From: Evernia prunastri
Lineage: Eukaryota; Ascomycota; Lecanoromycetes; Lecanorales; Parmeliaceae
Assembly: GCA_003184365.1 (NCBI GenBank)
Contig: NKYR01000116.1
Span: 1-64,000 of the forward strand
Direction: 5' to 3'
DNA: 64,000 nucleotides
A program made the translations under genes and the position numbers. This document shows positions 21,749 through 33,855 of this stretch, one piece after another. The notes under the pieces were generated by a model, which was not told the origin of the DNA, made no database searches, and saw nothing but the letters and a program-made list of their open reading frames with translations. Positions within the stretch are counted from its first letter, which is position 1. Each line of letters opens with the position of its first letter.

Positions 21749-23912
21749 ATGACTGCCATTGCACCCCCACAATCGCCTTTGGGTAAAGGTAAACCCAACT
21801 TCACCCTGCCAATGCCACCTCCTCTTCTACACACTCGTTCCGCCAATGATATCTACGAACCACCACACACGCCAACCAGCGCTGGGTTCACTTCTCCGTA
21901 TGCGACCCCTCAAGGCAGTCCAAGCAAGAACAAGCTTCCCCCAGGGGCCAATGAGCTTCCAGAAGTTTTCGAAAATGCCATGAAGATTGGCCCAAGCAGC
22001 CCTAACAAGATTGGGAGGCAGCAACTGAGTCCGCACTCACCGAACAAGGGCGCCAGGCAAGGCTTCGAGGAGATTTTTGATGACAGCGTCAGTCGTTCAG
22101 AATACGCCTTAGGCCCCGGAAGCCCAATTCGCAAGTCGGGGAAGGAAAATACTCCTCCAGGCATACGGCAGTCAAAGCCCGCAACACCCAATCAGGCCGC
22201 TGTATCACGCCAGGAGCCTTATCAGACTAGGGACACAGACTCGGGCGCGAAGGGGCGATACAATCCTCAACGAGGCCTGACTCCGGAAGAGCTAGAGAAG
22301 CTACAATTGCCAAAAGTAAAACGTCTTGCGAATGTGACGCAGCTCTGTCAGTACCACCATTGAGCAGAATGATGTCACAGTCTAACGTATATAGATTTTT
22401 TGGACCACTACTTCGACCTCCTGAGTTACGTGCACCAACGCCAAAGCCGTGAAGCGCTCTTCAACTCCCAATTTCCAGCTCCTCCAGCCACTCCCGCAGA
22501 AGAGTACGAAGCGGCAAGACACAAATATCTGGGCAGAGAACGAGCGAATCTTCGGAAACGCCGCACAAGACTTCGTCACGGAGACTTTCAGATCCTCACC
22601 CAAGTTGGTCAAGGTGGCTATGGACAGGTCTATCTTGCAGCCAAGAAAGACACCAGGGAAGTCTGTGCTTTGAAAGTAATGAGCAAGAAGCTCCTCTTCA
22701 AATTGGATGAAGTCAGGCATATTTTGACAGAGAGGGACATACTGACTGCAGCCAAGAGCGAATGGTTGGTAAAACTGCTATATGCGTTTCAAGATGATAA
22801 GAGCATCTACTTGGCAATGGTATGAACCTTTCCATCGTCGGCTTCGAGCTTACATTGACTCTTTTGGATCAGGAATATGTCCCAGGAGGCGATTTCCGGA
22901 CACTTCTCAACAACACTGGCGTATTGCATAACCGTCATTCGCGCTTCTACATCGCCGAAATGTTCTGCTGCGTTGATGCCCTCCACCAGCTAGGCTACAT
23001 CCACCGTGATCTGAAGCCCGAGAATTTCCTCATCGACTCCACAGGTCATGTCAAGCTCACAGACTTCGGCCTCGCTGCAGGCATGCTTTCTCCACAGAAA
23101 TTCGAATCTATGCGAATCAAGCTTGAGGAAGTCGGCCAGCTCTCCATGCCTTTCGGCAATCCCATGGACCAACGCTCTGTCGCCGAACGACGCGAGGGCT
23201 ACCGAGGCTTGCGCGACCGCGAGGTGAATTATGCGAAATCGATTGTTGGATCTCCTGATTACATGGCTCCGGAGGTACTCAAGGGCGAAGAGTACGACTT
23301 CACTGTCGACTATTGGTCTCTCGGCTGTATGCTCTTCGAGGCCTTGTCCGGATACCCGCCCTTCGCAGGGGCCACCGTAGACGAAACGTGGCACAATTTG
23401 CGTCACTGGGACAAAGTGCTCAAGAAGCCCAAGTTTGAAGACCCAAATTATTTCCTCTCTCCCCGTACCTGGGATCTGATCCAGCGCTGCGTTAATTCGA
23501 AGAAGAACCGCTTCCGTAACATCAATGAGATATACAAGCACGTTTATTTCGCCGAAGTCGACTGGTCGAAGTTGCGCGAGCAACGAGCCCCGTTCGTACC
23601 AGAATTAGATGGTGAGACCGATGCAGGCTATTTCGATGACTTCAGCAACGAGGCAGATATGGCCAAATACAAGGAGGTCCACGACAAGCAGACTGCATTG
23701 GAGAACATGGCGGACCGGGATGAGCAGATGGGCAAAGGCTTGTTCGTTGGCTTCACTTTCAGGTATGTCTCAGTTACAATTTGCAACCCTGTAGGATGTC
23801 TGTGCTGACTCTTCCACTCAGACACCGAAAACCCACCGTCGATACGAACGGTAAGCCGGCCAGCCCTCGCAAGGCCCTGCCCGCAGATGGCTCTTTCGGC
23901 ACCATCTTCTGA
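21749..23912 (+). CDS. DBF2: AGC/NDR-family Ser/Thr kinase of the Dbf2/Sid2 type
   Basis: Exons 21749-22346, 22395-22819, 22873-23762 and 23822-23912 give 667 residues. The first 200 residues are disordered with many SP/TP sites (SPNK, SPIRK). Next comes an NDR N-terminal Mob-binding region (YFLDHYFDLLSYVHQRQSR), then the kinase domain: VGQGGYGQVYLA, ALKVMSKK, YIHRDLKPENFLID (about 383-396), DFGLAAG (about 405), the NDR-type insert, SIVGSPDYMAPEVL, and the hydrophobic-motif tail GLFVGFTFRHRKPT. The family works with Mob1 in the septation/mitotic-exit network (Dbf2, S. pombe Sid2, Aspergillus SidB). An Orb6/Cbk1 identity is less likely: the insert and the ADMAKYKEVH tail fit Sid2/Dbf2. Confidence 0.93.
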
Positions 23913-24380
23913 TGAGCTCGATGCTTCTTTCTTTCCTTGAAAAGGTTTGTATTCCAAGCAACATGTCTTTCATGCGCCATGAATTTCGTTTCTCGACGTG
24001 TCTTCTTTCCGGGATATTGGGGACAGCTGGCTGCATTGTGTAGGAGGTGGATGAAACAGGGCATGCATACGAAAAACGGGGTACATGGCGAGTGCGCCTT
24101 TTGATGGAATAATAGAACAGGCGCCAGGGTAAGAATAGTGTAGCATGTGAACGCCTTGAATGTCCCATCACACTACCACAAATGCATTTGGTGAATTCAT
24201 TTACCTCTATCGCTATTGCAAATCCATCTCTTCCTAAAGGTGCCACGCTAAGATACAAAATCCTCCTCTGGCATCCAAACGCTCCCCCGTCTCCAACGAT
24301 TGGTCCTCTCTGCGTTCCCCCTTTCCAAGCTTCCCCACTCCCCGAACGCGCGAATCTCGAACCCAAGCAATCGAAGCCAA
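23913..24380. other. Convergent intergenic gap
   Basis: 468 bp between the kinase stop and the stop of the large RRM gene. No gene seen. Confidence 0.5.
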
Positions 24381-27300
24381 TTATTTTCGCTCACGCTTCG
24401 TCTTCCCACCCCGCCCTCGCCCACCGCCCCAGGGCTTCTCCCCCTGCGGTAGGGCCCAAGGGTCTTTGCTCGCTCCCTCCTTGACACCCTGCTTTCCATC
24501 GGTACCGCGACCAGCCACAGCATTGTAGCCGCTTCGCTTAAGAGGACTGTGCCCACCTCTGGGCCGATTCAACTGCGTTTCCTCGGAACTACCTTCATTG
24601 GTGGTCGTCTGGTTGCTACCGAACGATGAGAATGACGCTCCGAGCAGTTGAGGAGTTTGATTCTGATCTGGGGAGGGCTCCGGGTTTTGAGGGTCCTCCT
24701 CCTTTGACGCAAGAGATGCAGCATTTTTGCTATCGTGAGACCTGGTAGTTGGCCTCTGATCCTGCTCCTCAAATTCACTACCTAGCTCTTCTCCTTTAAC
24801 CTCACTCTGCTTATCCTCTCGCGGTCTCCGCTGCACGTCATTCTCGATCTCCTGGACCTCTTGTTCGGGCTCCACATCCTTCACCACGGTCACTCTGCGC
24901 ATGTCGAACTCTCCACCCAATGGTTTGAGTTCGGGATCCGAAATCGTCATGCGCTCCTCCTCTTCAGGGGTGCTGAGCTGGTGACGATCATCGGACCACC
25001 GTCGACGGTCTGTTCCCATTTCGTCGACGAGGTCTTCCAGCCTGCAGTTCTGGCCGAGAGCCGCCGGTGGTATGGGGGCTACTGACGGCGTTGGTCGCTC
25101 TTCAGATGGAGTTCGACGGCAAAGGGTGCATGGAGACGATTCAGCTTCCGTTTTTGTTGACGGCATTTGTCGCTCTTTAGATGGAGTTCGACGGCCAAGG
25201 GTGCTTGGAGAAGATTCAAGGGAACCCTTAAATTCAACGTTGGTAGTACGAAAGGCATCCTCGTCTCCTCCGAGATCGCTAGCTAAAATTTGCGGATCAG
25301 GCTCTTGCTGTTGTCTCCGTGAGGACGTGCTTCGGGATGACTTGCTGGGGCTATTGGCTGTAGGCTTCCGAGACTGTGCGTGAGCCGGCGATGGCTCCGA
25401 GGCGTTTTCTTCCAGGAAGAAGGAAGCGTCGCTTGACCACCTTTGCATCTCACTGATTGATGATTCGCGTTTTGGAATTGCGTCGAGCAGAGTGTTGACC
25501 TTCCAGAGCTTTTTAAAATCCGTTTTTGTGGTCTGCTGGTCCTGTGCGTCCGAGGAGAAGGGAATCATGAATTGAAGAAGTTGCTGTCTAAGTGACTCTA
25601 TCCTGGCCCAAGGTAGCGGTGGCGGACCAGCCAAAAGTCGTTTCACAGCAGTGGCCTTCTTGACAACCTCAACCATTTCATTCTGCTTTTTCCATGCATC
25701 GAAACTCATATCTGGTGCTATTCTTCTTTCATCGTCAACCCAAGACAGCACACGCCCGTCCTTGTTGGTACGGTTCTTCAAGGGATATTCTCCCTCGCTC
25801 ATGGTTTCGAAAAAAGCTAATCCTGGATCTTTGATCGTGAACGGGCTGGTGTCCGAGAGGCCTCGATAACCAGCCTCTCGCAGAGTGGTCTCAAGGTCAT
25901 TGTGTTTCTTTGCCGATGCATGATCGCGAGTGCGTGTTTCAGCAGAAGGAGCTGCTACTGAATCTGAAGAGTCAAATTTATCGAGTTTGGCATTGATCTG
26001 CATAGTAGTTCCCATGTGAGAGAGTCGGTAATCTAACTTCTGCGTATAGTACTGATCAGCGTTGGAGGCTTCCTCACTCTCACGACTGATCTTTGGAGGG
26101 GCCACTCGCACCCCATCGTCCATTAGGAAGGGAGTCTCTGGCTTAGGAAGATCCTTTGAATTGTCGGCCGTCGGGGTGCGCGCCGCAGGGTCAATGCTCA
26201 GATCTGGAACGTCGAGTATCGCGCCTCCCGTTATCTGCAGACTCGGATTCATATGCGTGCCTCCAACTATGAAACCTGTGGTCTTTGAAGGGGGAGTATC
26301 CTTGAGGGGTGTCAGGTTTCGAGACTTCTTCTTCTGGTGTGTCTTGATTGGTGTTGAAGGCGCCGCCAAAGAGCTCGACCGAGGTGGAATGGACGGTGCA
26401 CGCTTGCGCGCTGGGCTCCTCAAAGACGTCCCATCAGAATCTGATGGCGGAGGCTGTATCAGCGACGAACTTGGAGATTGCTCGGCGTTCTCTTTGTCAA
26501 GTCCTGCGTGAGATTGTCCGAGCTTCCCGTCAGTAGAATTTTGCGAATCTTCTCTGGAACTCTTTGCGCCTTTGCCCGTCTGAGAGAGCGCCAGACTCGT
26601 TGGAGGCTCAATGTTTTGTTTCATGGCAGTGTTTTCAGGCTCTCCATTTCGTACAGAAGTTTCCGCATCTGGTCTCGATTCCTGCGATTGACCGTCCTTT
26701 TCCAAAACACGCTTCGGGATCACTGCATTAACTCTGCTGGCCTCGAGCTTCTCTCTAATTTGGCAAGGCTCTGATAACCTGGGCAACAGTGCCGCCTCTG
26801 GTGGTGGACAAGCTGCTTGAATCGGAGGCAACAATGTTTCCTGGGTAATGCTGTTCGAGCGTTCGGTCTGAGAAGTCGATGGCGGCGCCGAGGAGCTTAA
26901 AATGGACGGAGCGGTTTGTGCAGATCCTTGTTTAGAAATGCTGGCAAAACGTCTCGTTGCTTGTGATTTTGGCTCCTTCATTTTTTTGAGAGGCACCGCT
27001 GACCGGGCAGAGTCCACTGGTGTAGGTGTGGTCACTTCCGCTATACCATCGTTTGCGACGCTGGATTTAACGACATTAGCAACGGAAGCTTCTGGCTGAT
27101 CGCCATCCTCCCCCGTTGTGTCGCGGACAAGAAAAGAATGCTTCGTGGTTCCTATGTCTTTCGGTAAGGTGGGAGTGGCTTCCAAAGGCATTGCAGGGGC
27201 TGTCGTTCGGCTGGTTTCAACCTTAAAACCATCTTGATTTCCCTTATCTTTCACGTGGCCAGATTCCTCCACAAGCTCGCCAGCGTCGTCTATAGAGTGC

Positions 27301-30004
27301 TTTGCCCGAAATTTGGGCTTGACATTGTCAGCGGCGGGTTGCACGGTAAGGGGCTCCGTCCCTTTATTCTCCGGCATTGACATTTTATTGGAACCCTTGG
27401 ACTTTTTCTTGGGGCGTTTTGTACAGCTTTCAGTGAGCCTCGAGCTAGTTGTTTGATAACTCTTGTGAAGGTGAGGCTTGTCACTAGGGGCTGATGGGGT
27501 ATCCTTGGCCCCATCACCGGAAATTCCCAAGACCGAATCGACATGCGTTTCTGAGCCGACGTCTGGCTGAATGGTACCAGAATCCTGGCTCCGTGGCTTC
27601 GGATCCTGACCGTCTGTACCGGATCGACTCCAATGGGCCGTTAATGCCGCTTTATCATAAGTATTTGCTTGCACAGCTGCTTCTTGCGGCTGTGCGCCTG
27701 AATCCTTCTGACCCGCATCCACCGCACCGGCACGCTCAAAAGGTCTTCCGGTCTTGCCTTCTGTATTGCTGGGCGATTGTTTCTTCCCTCGATTCGAACC
27801 CTTTGATGCTTTGCGCCCATGCTCAATTTTTGATTTCCCAGTGCGACTGGAGTCTTCGCCCTTGCGTGACTTCGTTGGTGAGACGTTGGATGCTGGCTGC
27901 TTCGAATCTGCATCTTTTCCATGCTGATAGTGCCCCGGAGACGGGTGCATTCTGGGTCTCGGATAGTTCGTCATGAGGCAGTTTCCCTCAGGCAAGCTTG
28001 CAAATCGCGTTTGGGGTAGACGTTCCAGGGCTTCGGCAGCATCAGCAGGTTGCTGAAAGCTGTAATTGCTAAGGTTAGTAATACCTGTGATGTTGCTGAT
28101 GGGTAATACGTACTCGGCAAATATATACGAACGATTGATGTTATTATTGTATGACTTAGCGACTCTTGGCTCACTAACGTCCAAGAGCCCCCGGCACGGT
28201 CTAAGCAGAAGCATCACAGCAGCTTTGTCGAATTCTGTCGGTAACCGACCGATCCATATTGTGCAACCCTCCTGCACTGGACGTCTAGGAGTTTCATCCG
28301 CCCGTGAACGCCCTGAAGGTCTCGGAAATTGTGGTTGGCCGGCATTTGACACAGGAGCGAGCGCGGCTCGTTGAGATTCCGAGTTAGGATCCTGCCGGTC
28401 TTGGCTGTCCATTTGACGATGTTGAAGTTGGTGTCCAAGTGCGTGTGGGTCCATAGGCTGGGAGGTGTGTGGTCGCACTTGTGCTGAAACGAAGTCAGTG
28501 TTCTCTTCGAACGATCGTCCATTTGCTATCGGTCTCTGATACCGCGTGTAGGTCGGTGTGGGAACGGTAAGTCCAGCGGGGCGCAGATCTTGAGTTGGCC
28601 TCTGACATTCATGGACGAGTGGTGAGTAAGGTTTCGTTACTACTCGTGAAAGACCCCCCATGGCTGGTTGTATTGGCGCCTGTCCATGATAGTGCGGATG
28701 ATGAAACGGCTCTTGCCCGTTGCCGGGATGGTAACCTGGAGGTAGGTTGGGGTGATGATAATTGCCAGAATATTGCACAGCTCCTGAGGAAGGGTGTGAC
28801 TGTTCGACCAACGGTATGGCATCAGGCGATCGAGGATGAAGTGGCATTTGTATCTTCTGAGTAGCAAGTAGTCCCGTAGGACTTTCACCGTGGGAAACCT
28901 GACGCTGGTCATTTCCAGTGTTAGATACCATTCGGGCATCGTCGGAAGACTTCTTCTTGGGATTCTTCTTGCCCCTGGGGAGATTACCATTGAAATTTCC
29001 TACACGGTTACTTAGCGGGACCGGCTGGGTGGGAGGGGGCGGTTGTTGGTAACTGAACGGGCCTGGGATACCTCGAGAGGGAAGAGCGACATAGTCGTTC
29101 GGAGGCCCGGAATTGTACGTGTCCATGGCGTTGTGAGAGGTAGGATCACTATGAAAGTCGCCACGGCTTGTGCTCCCAGGATGTACGTGCTCTAAGATAT
29201 CTGTTGATGGCGTAAGACGTGGGAGAGGGAGATGGTATTGTGTAACCGGGAGTTGGCTTGGAGGCCCAGGCAAGTGCCGAACCAGACCTGCCTGCGGTTG
29301 AGGTTGACCGTACTCTGGATTGGAACTTGCTCTAATGCCCTGCGCAGCCGCAGGGTTAACGGGGAACAGGGGTTGCGCCGCCCCTTGCAATTGCGAGGAA
29401 TTTCGCTGGTTGTGCATCATCTGTGCTTGTTGCTCCTGGAGACGAAGTGCGCTTCGACGAGCTTCTGCAAAGCAATCATCAGCGCATGCGCCTCATTCGC
29501 ACCAGACCTCATACCATCACCGGATTCTTGCATTCTCAGATGCTTGATCTGGGTCATAACATCTGTTAGGAATTCGACCCCGTACTCCTCCATGTCCGCT
29601 TCAGTGAAAAGGTCCGTGACAGCATGGAAAGGTCTTATGTGTGTGAAGGCCTCTTCGTTGGAGTTTCTCCAACGACCCACATAATCTCGGATTTTCGTCG
29701 CTTTTTTAGCATTGGCGCTTGCATTGAGTCCAGCAATGTACTCCAGAACTGCGCGAAGGAATTCAAAACCGTTGACCGCAGCGTCGCAGTAGTCAAAATA
29801 TTCGTAAAGGTCTGAGTCCGTGACGGGCATGGTGATCGCTTTGCAGACTTCAGGGAGTTCTTTCTGGAGCTTAGCTACCATAACCTCTTGGTCTTCGATA
29901 GGATCGGATCTGAGGATGGTTCGCAAGGTGGGGACTCTTTCGCGTCGAGCAAATTCGCCATTGTGAGTGGAAAAGATGGCGTTGCCAGCGAAATGGTATG
30001 CCAT
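24381..30004 (-). CDS. Giant RRM-domain protein of unknown function
   Basis: Exons 30004-29515, 29464-28110 and 28052-24381 give 1838 residues. The N-terminus (1-163, MAYHFAGNAIFSTHNGEF onwards) is a folded, helix-rich, charged domain I do not recognise. A Gln/Pro/His-rich disordered part follows. One RRM lies at about residues 568-640: RNP2-like TIWIGRLP, RNP1-like SYIFAEY. The remaining 1200 residues are mostly disordered and Ser/Lys/Pro-rich, with a few ordered islands (DTSPFTIKDPGLAFFETMSEGEYPL is split across one of them). The end is RGG/Lys-rich (GGGRGRGGKTKRERK). Intron 1 (50 nt) joins QESGD to EARRSALRLQEQQAQ. Intron 2 (57 nt) is in frame without stops, but has a TACTAAC branch site. 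RNA binding is inferred from the RRM and RGG only. Confidence 0.85.
25087..25218. repeat. Two-copy 57-bp repeat in the RRM-protein gene
   Basis: 25087-25143 and 25162-25218 are nearly identical, with a 75-bp (25-codon) period. On the minus strand both encode SSP-x-TL-x-RRTPS-x-ER-x-P. This is a local coding duplication in the disordered tail. Confidence 0.85.
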
Positions 30005-30845
30005 GGTGATGATGACGACGACGATGATGTTAATGATGTGAGTAAGCAGATACAGAGATCCTAAGGTCCAGAAAGCTGTGTTGTCGATCCCGGAGACCTA
30101 AGTGTTGACAGCATCAAAGCACAAGGTCGTAGTGCACAGAGCTCGGTATCCAAGGTCATTGGAAGGTCAGTGTGTTATGACACAGTGGTGATGCTGGAAG
30201 TAGCAACCGTCGGAATGGTGAAGTAGGTTCGTGGCCTACGTAGTTGCCCTTCTGGGAGGACTGGACCCAATGGGTCACTTCCTGGCGGTCACACAAGTCT
30301 GATGGGAAGGCATTGAAGGTATTGGAAAATGATGGAAGTATAAAGATTCAATTGGTGTATTCGTGTATCACCTCCCACGTTCCCTTGTTTGCCATAGCAT
30401 TGTGTTTGAAGTCAGCATATATGTGTTCAGATGTAAGAGAGCAAAACATAAGATAGGCTGCTTTTGATCATGATTACTTCACTTCGACTGACCAGCCGCT
30501 CACTCAATGTGCATAAAGTACCAGAGGCAAGAATTGTGATCACCACAAAAAGGCTGTTATACCTTCAATTCGCAAATGGCTTATGTAGAGAATCATTCGA
30601 TGCTCATACTGTGATACTTATACTTTGATACTTCGCTGGGAAGAGCGAGCACCTCCTAATGGTCAAAACCTCATGATTGTACAATTCCAATGAGTTCATT
30701 GGAAAAGCTCCAGCGATTCAGCATGTTGGTCTCTCTATTCGCCCATCGTAGCATGCATTATATCGCATCAAGGCTTTCGTGGGTCGGCAAAGCAATCGGT
30801 ATCCCCATGTGCACCCTTCCATCCAGCGAAGTTCCCATCCTACTC
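30005..30845. other. Intergenic, promoter of the RRM-protein gene
   Basis: 841 bp between FMP46 stop and RRM-protein start (both minus). Short GATGAT repeats lie just before the start (30007-30036). No gene seen. Confidence 0.5.
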
Positions 30846-31495
30846 CTACACAGAACCGGTCTCTTTCGGTGATTGGGCAATCATTTTCATAATCTCAGAC
30901 TCGTTATCTCCAGCGACTGATAAGAGTGTCAGTACGTGCATTCATGCCGATCAATTTGCCACGACCCACCAGCTCTACCATTGTTCCAGTCCACAGTCTA
31001 CGAGCCAATCAGTACTCCGTCACAGGATCCCCGAGCAACTGCGCACTTACCAGCGGCGGCTTGAACGTCTTGGGGTTTACTTTTTTGATAGCCTCTTCCG
31101 GATCCTTTGCTCCCTCAACTAGCGAACCTGCGTTGCGAGCTCCCATGTACTCCAGGATTGTCCTCATCTGATCTCCCGTTGGAGGTTCTTCTGTGACGTT
31201 TAATTCAAATTCAGTACGCTGAAGCTTGTTCTGATGCGTGTGATCTGTAGCCTGGTCTTCGGTTGCGGTCTCAGAGGCATGGGCGGAAACTTGTTTGAGA
31301 AGGGTGAGGACTCGGAGGGAGGCGGGTATTGAGGGCTTGTGGAAGAGTGCTGAAAGGTTTTCTAGTCAGTGTCCTTTCTAGTGAATAGGTCCGGAGTTAT
31401 TCAAAGATAGAATGGGAACAGAAAGGGCTTTCCTGTCCGCCCAGATGTCGGAAAGACTTACTTATTACATCAAGGGACTTTTGAAAGCGGAACAT
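30846..31495 (-). CDS. FMP46: Mitochondrial redox protein Fmp46 (DUF1687, thioredoxin-like fold)
   Basis: Exons 31495-31462, 31349-31051, 30997-30970 and 30916-30846 give 143 residues. The conserved Fmp46 pieces appear in order after splicing: MFRFQKSLDVITLFHKP, SLRVLTLLKQ, FELNVTEEPPTGDQMRTIL, and VDWNNGRAVAGDNESEI. The WNNG-(x)-A-V-x-GDNES block is split by a 53-nt intron in codon GTC, and the 28-nt exon 3 carries VDWNNGRA. The family is placed in mitochondria in yeast and predicted to have a thioredoxin-like fold. The reaction is unknown. Confidence 0.9.
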
Positions 31496-31843
31496 TGTGG
31501 TAGTGATCGGTAAACGTCAGTATTACAAGCTCATTAAATCTCGAAGAGATGGAGCTCGGATGAGCAGAGGGGATACGCAGAGGATGTAGCTGACCTGACC
31601 GCAGGTAATGTAAGGTATCCGTAAATCACTGCCAAGATAATACGGCAGCGCTAAAAGTAGAGTACAAAGAAAGATGGGATTGATAAAGATTCCCATCAGC
31701 GAAGCTGGTTACCTAGTCTTACACCGACACCTTCATATTCTACTACTACTCTCCTCTTGTATTTTCTTTCCACGTCGTGCCTACGTAACAATTCAAATGG
31801 CATTTTTTCTCCAAAGTCCAGTGCTGGCGACATCAGCAAGGAC

Positions 31844-31874
<31 letters not shown>
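31844..31874. repeat. ATTG tetranucleotide microsatellite
   Basis: About 7.7 uninterrupted copies of ATTG. Confidence 0.95.
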
Positions 31875-32517
31875 ATATCATACTACCCTGAAGTCTTGCC
31901 TGATTGGCCGACTATGCGAGATCATGTAATCTATCTATCAAATGCTCTGAATCCTGAATCATTGAAAGAGGCTACCCTACAATCGCCGGACCTCTTTCGT
32001 AAAGAACCATTTCCCGTTTTTTGACCCGGAACCCTTGGTGTTTCTATGTAGTCTTGCAGTATAGGGTGGGACCCCTCTAAGCCCGGGGGTCCCAAAGAAC
32101 AGTATCCCACTCCCAATTCCAACTCTTTTCCATTCAAGCCTACTAGGCGGAGTTGCCCTGACGACTGCTGAGGGTCACTACTTCTCAGTATAGTCTGTTA
32201 CTCGGTAGGCGGCCGAGATTCAAGATCCGATGGAACCACATTCGGATACGTTTCGATAGGGCGAAGTCGAACGATTTGAAACCATATACATCGAGACACC
32301 CCGGAAGAGGACAGGGTGGATGATCGCTCGCGTCGTAGGCTGAGTAGGTAGTCGATGACGGTATAAGAAGACGAAGATGCTCTCTTGGGGTGATTAGAGG
32401 GTGATGCGGTATTGCGGAGGCTGAATAAGAAGTGTAATGTCTACATGTTGAGATCTGACAGTGTAGAGGCGTTACGGCCTATGCTGAAATGACACNATTT
32501 CAGAGGTCCTTGGACCC

Positions 32518-32598
32518 GAGGCCTACAGTCGTGTAAACTGCTTATTATGGGTACGGGCAGATACCTCATAATGAGCTGATTACCGTACTGTAGGCCTC
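32518..32598. repeat. Short inverted repeat next to an assembly gap
   Basis: GAGGCCTACAGT (32518-32529) is the exact reverse complement of ACTGTAGGCCTC (32587-32598), with a 57-bp spacer. The N at 32496 is itself flanked by CTGAAAT (32483-32489) and ATTTCAG (32497-32503), also inverted. This may be the end of a small foldback or MITE element whose middle is missing. Confidence 0.6.
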
Positions 32599-33184
32599 AG
32601 ACCCGTAAATGATGTCGTTGTGGATGTGTGAACAAAAATGTGGTTTTGCGCTATCGTTGAACTTTTATTCCCATCAGCAAGGACACGTTGAAGGACTGAA
32701 ACAAAACCGATAGTAATTCTAGTGGCCGTAGACAGCGGGCAATGGATCGCATGCACGTCCACTAGGAAAATCAAGGCTCAAATATCCTCTACATCAAAAG
32801 AATCGCCCTCTTTTGTGTACGTGGAAACGTGATTTGAAAAAGACAAGGATCACGTGCAAAATCCTCAATCCTAGCCCTTACAGCACTTAGAGTAACGGAC
32901 CTCGGTAGATCTTTACATTTATGCTTTGCCTCACCGAGTATTCGATTTGCCAGCCGAAGATCGTGGATCATTACAACCCATTGTTCACCCAGTTTTCGAC
33001 CAGATAAATCCATTCGATCGCTCCGCCATCGCAGCAGAAGTAGGGCGAATGATATATGCTAGCCGCCTATCATCCCAACAGCCACCACAAGGTCTGCGAT
33101 TATGCTCGCCGAGCTCTCCCGAAGATCGGCCCAGCGGTCCTTCTGCAACCAAGACAAACGCTAAGATTTCCACTGTTTCCCACC

Positions 33185-33855
33185 TTAGAGCTTTGAAAGT
33201 ACGGCCTCAGCGCCAGACACCTTGCGAACGTCAGCTTTGGAAGGTTACAACCCTTGTACCTCGTCGGGACATACTGTGACATCCTCTCCAGGCTCATTCT
33301 CCGCATATACAATCTTCCCGTGATCGATCACGATAGCATACCTCCCAGTCCGGTCTGTGCCACGTGTTCAGCCAATGCTCTTGGAAAACGCTACGCCAGA
33401 ATCGGACATAAACATCTAAGCTCCTATTAGCCAGCGACGTAGCATCAGCCTGCTAGCATCCAGGCTCACAATCTTGTCGTCCTTGATGCCATTAGCCTTT
33501 CCCCAAGCACTCATGACCCAAGCATCGTTGCAGGCGATTACAATGACAAGGTCAACGCCTTTGCCCTTGATCTCGTCCAAGTGTTCAATGTAGCCAGGAA
33601 GGTGGCGGACCGAGCAGCTAGGTGTGAATGCCCCTGGTACAGCGAAGAGTACTACCTTCTTGTCCGCGAACTCTTTGCTGGCGTGGTATGTCTGAGGAAT
33701 GCCGCAGGATGTGATGGACTCTTTTTCTTCCGTATATGGTACCCAGCTGCAACAAGCGAGCGTAGAGTTTCAGTAGGTGCCGGATCAGGAAGATGAAGAG
33801 CGCACCTGAAGTCAACGCCTTCGGGGAACCTGTCTCCAGCTTTGAGGGCGGTCAT
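33185..33855 (-). pseudogene. Peroxisomal peroxiredoxin (PMP20/Prx5 type) with one nonsense codon
   Basis: Exons 33855-33806, 33746-33470, 33415-33275 and 33220-33185 give 168 codons, the exact family length. Family marks: MTALKAGDRFPEG, the peroxidatic-Cys site PGAFTPSCS, VMSAWGKANG, then FMSDSGVAFSKSIG, RTGRYAIVIDHGKIVYAE and the ending VSGAEAVLSKL, whose SKL is a PTS1 peroxisomal signal. All four exons splice cleanly, yet codon TGA at 33370-33368 stands where the family has Trp (after SKSIG). TGG to TGA is a G to A change. Translation would stop about 50 residues early and lose the dimer strand and PTS1. It could be a sequencing error, a recent allele loss, or read-through. Confidence 0.82.

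Larger units (their letters stand above)
31496..33184. other. Intergenic, 1.7 kb, with microsatellite and assembly gap
   Basis: No supported gene. It contains an ATTG microsatellite, a small inverted repeat and a single N at 32496 that marks a contig join. Open frames here are short and unrecognisable. Confidence 0.6.

Noticed and set aside
33368..33370. Selenocysteine in the peroxiredoxin
   Set aside because: The TGA is at a Trp position, not the active-site Cys, and ascomycetes lack selenocysteine decoding.
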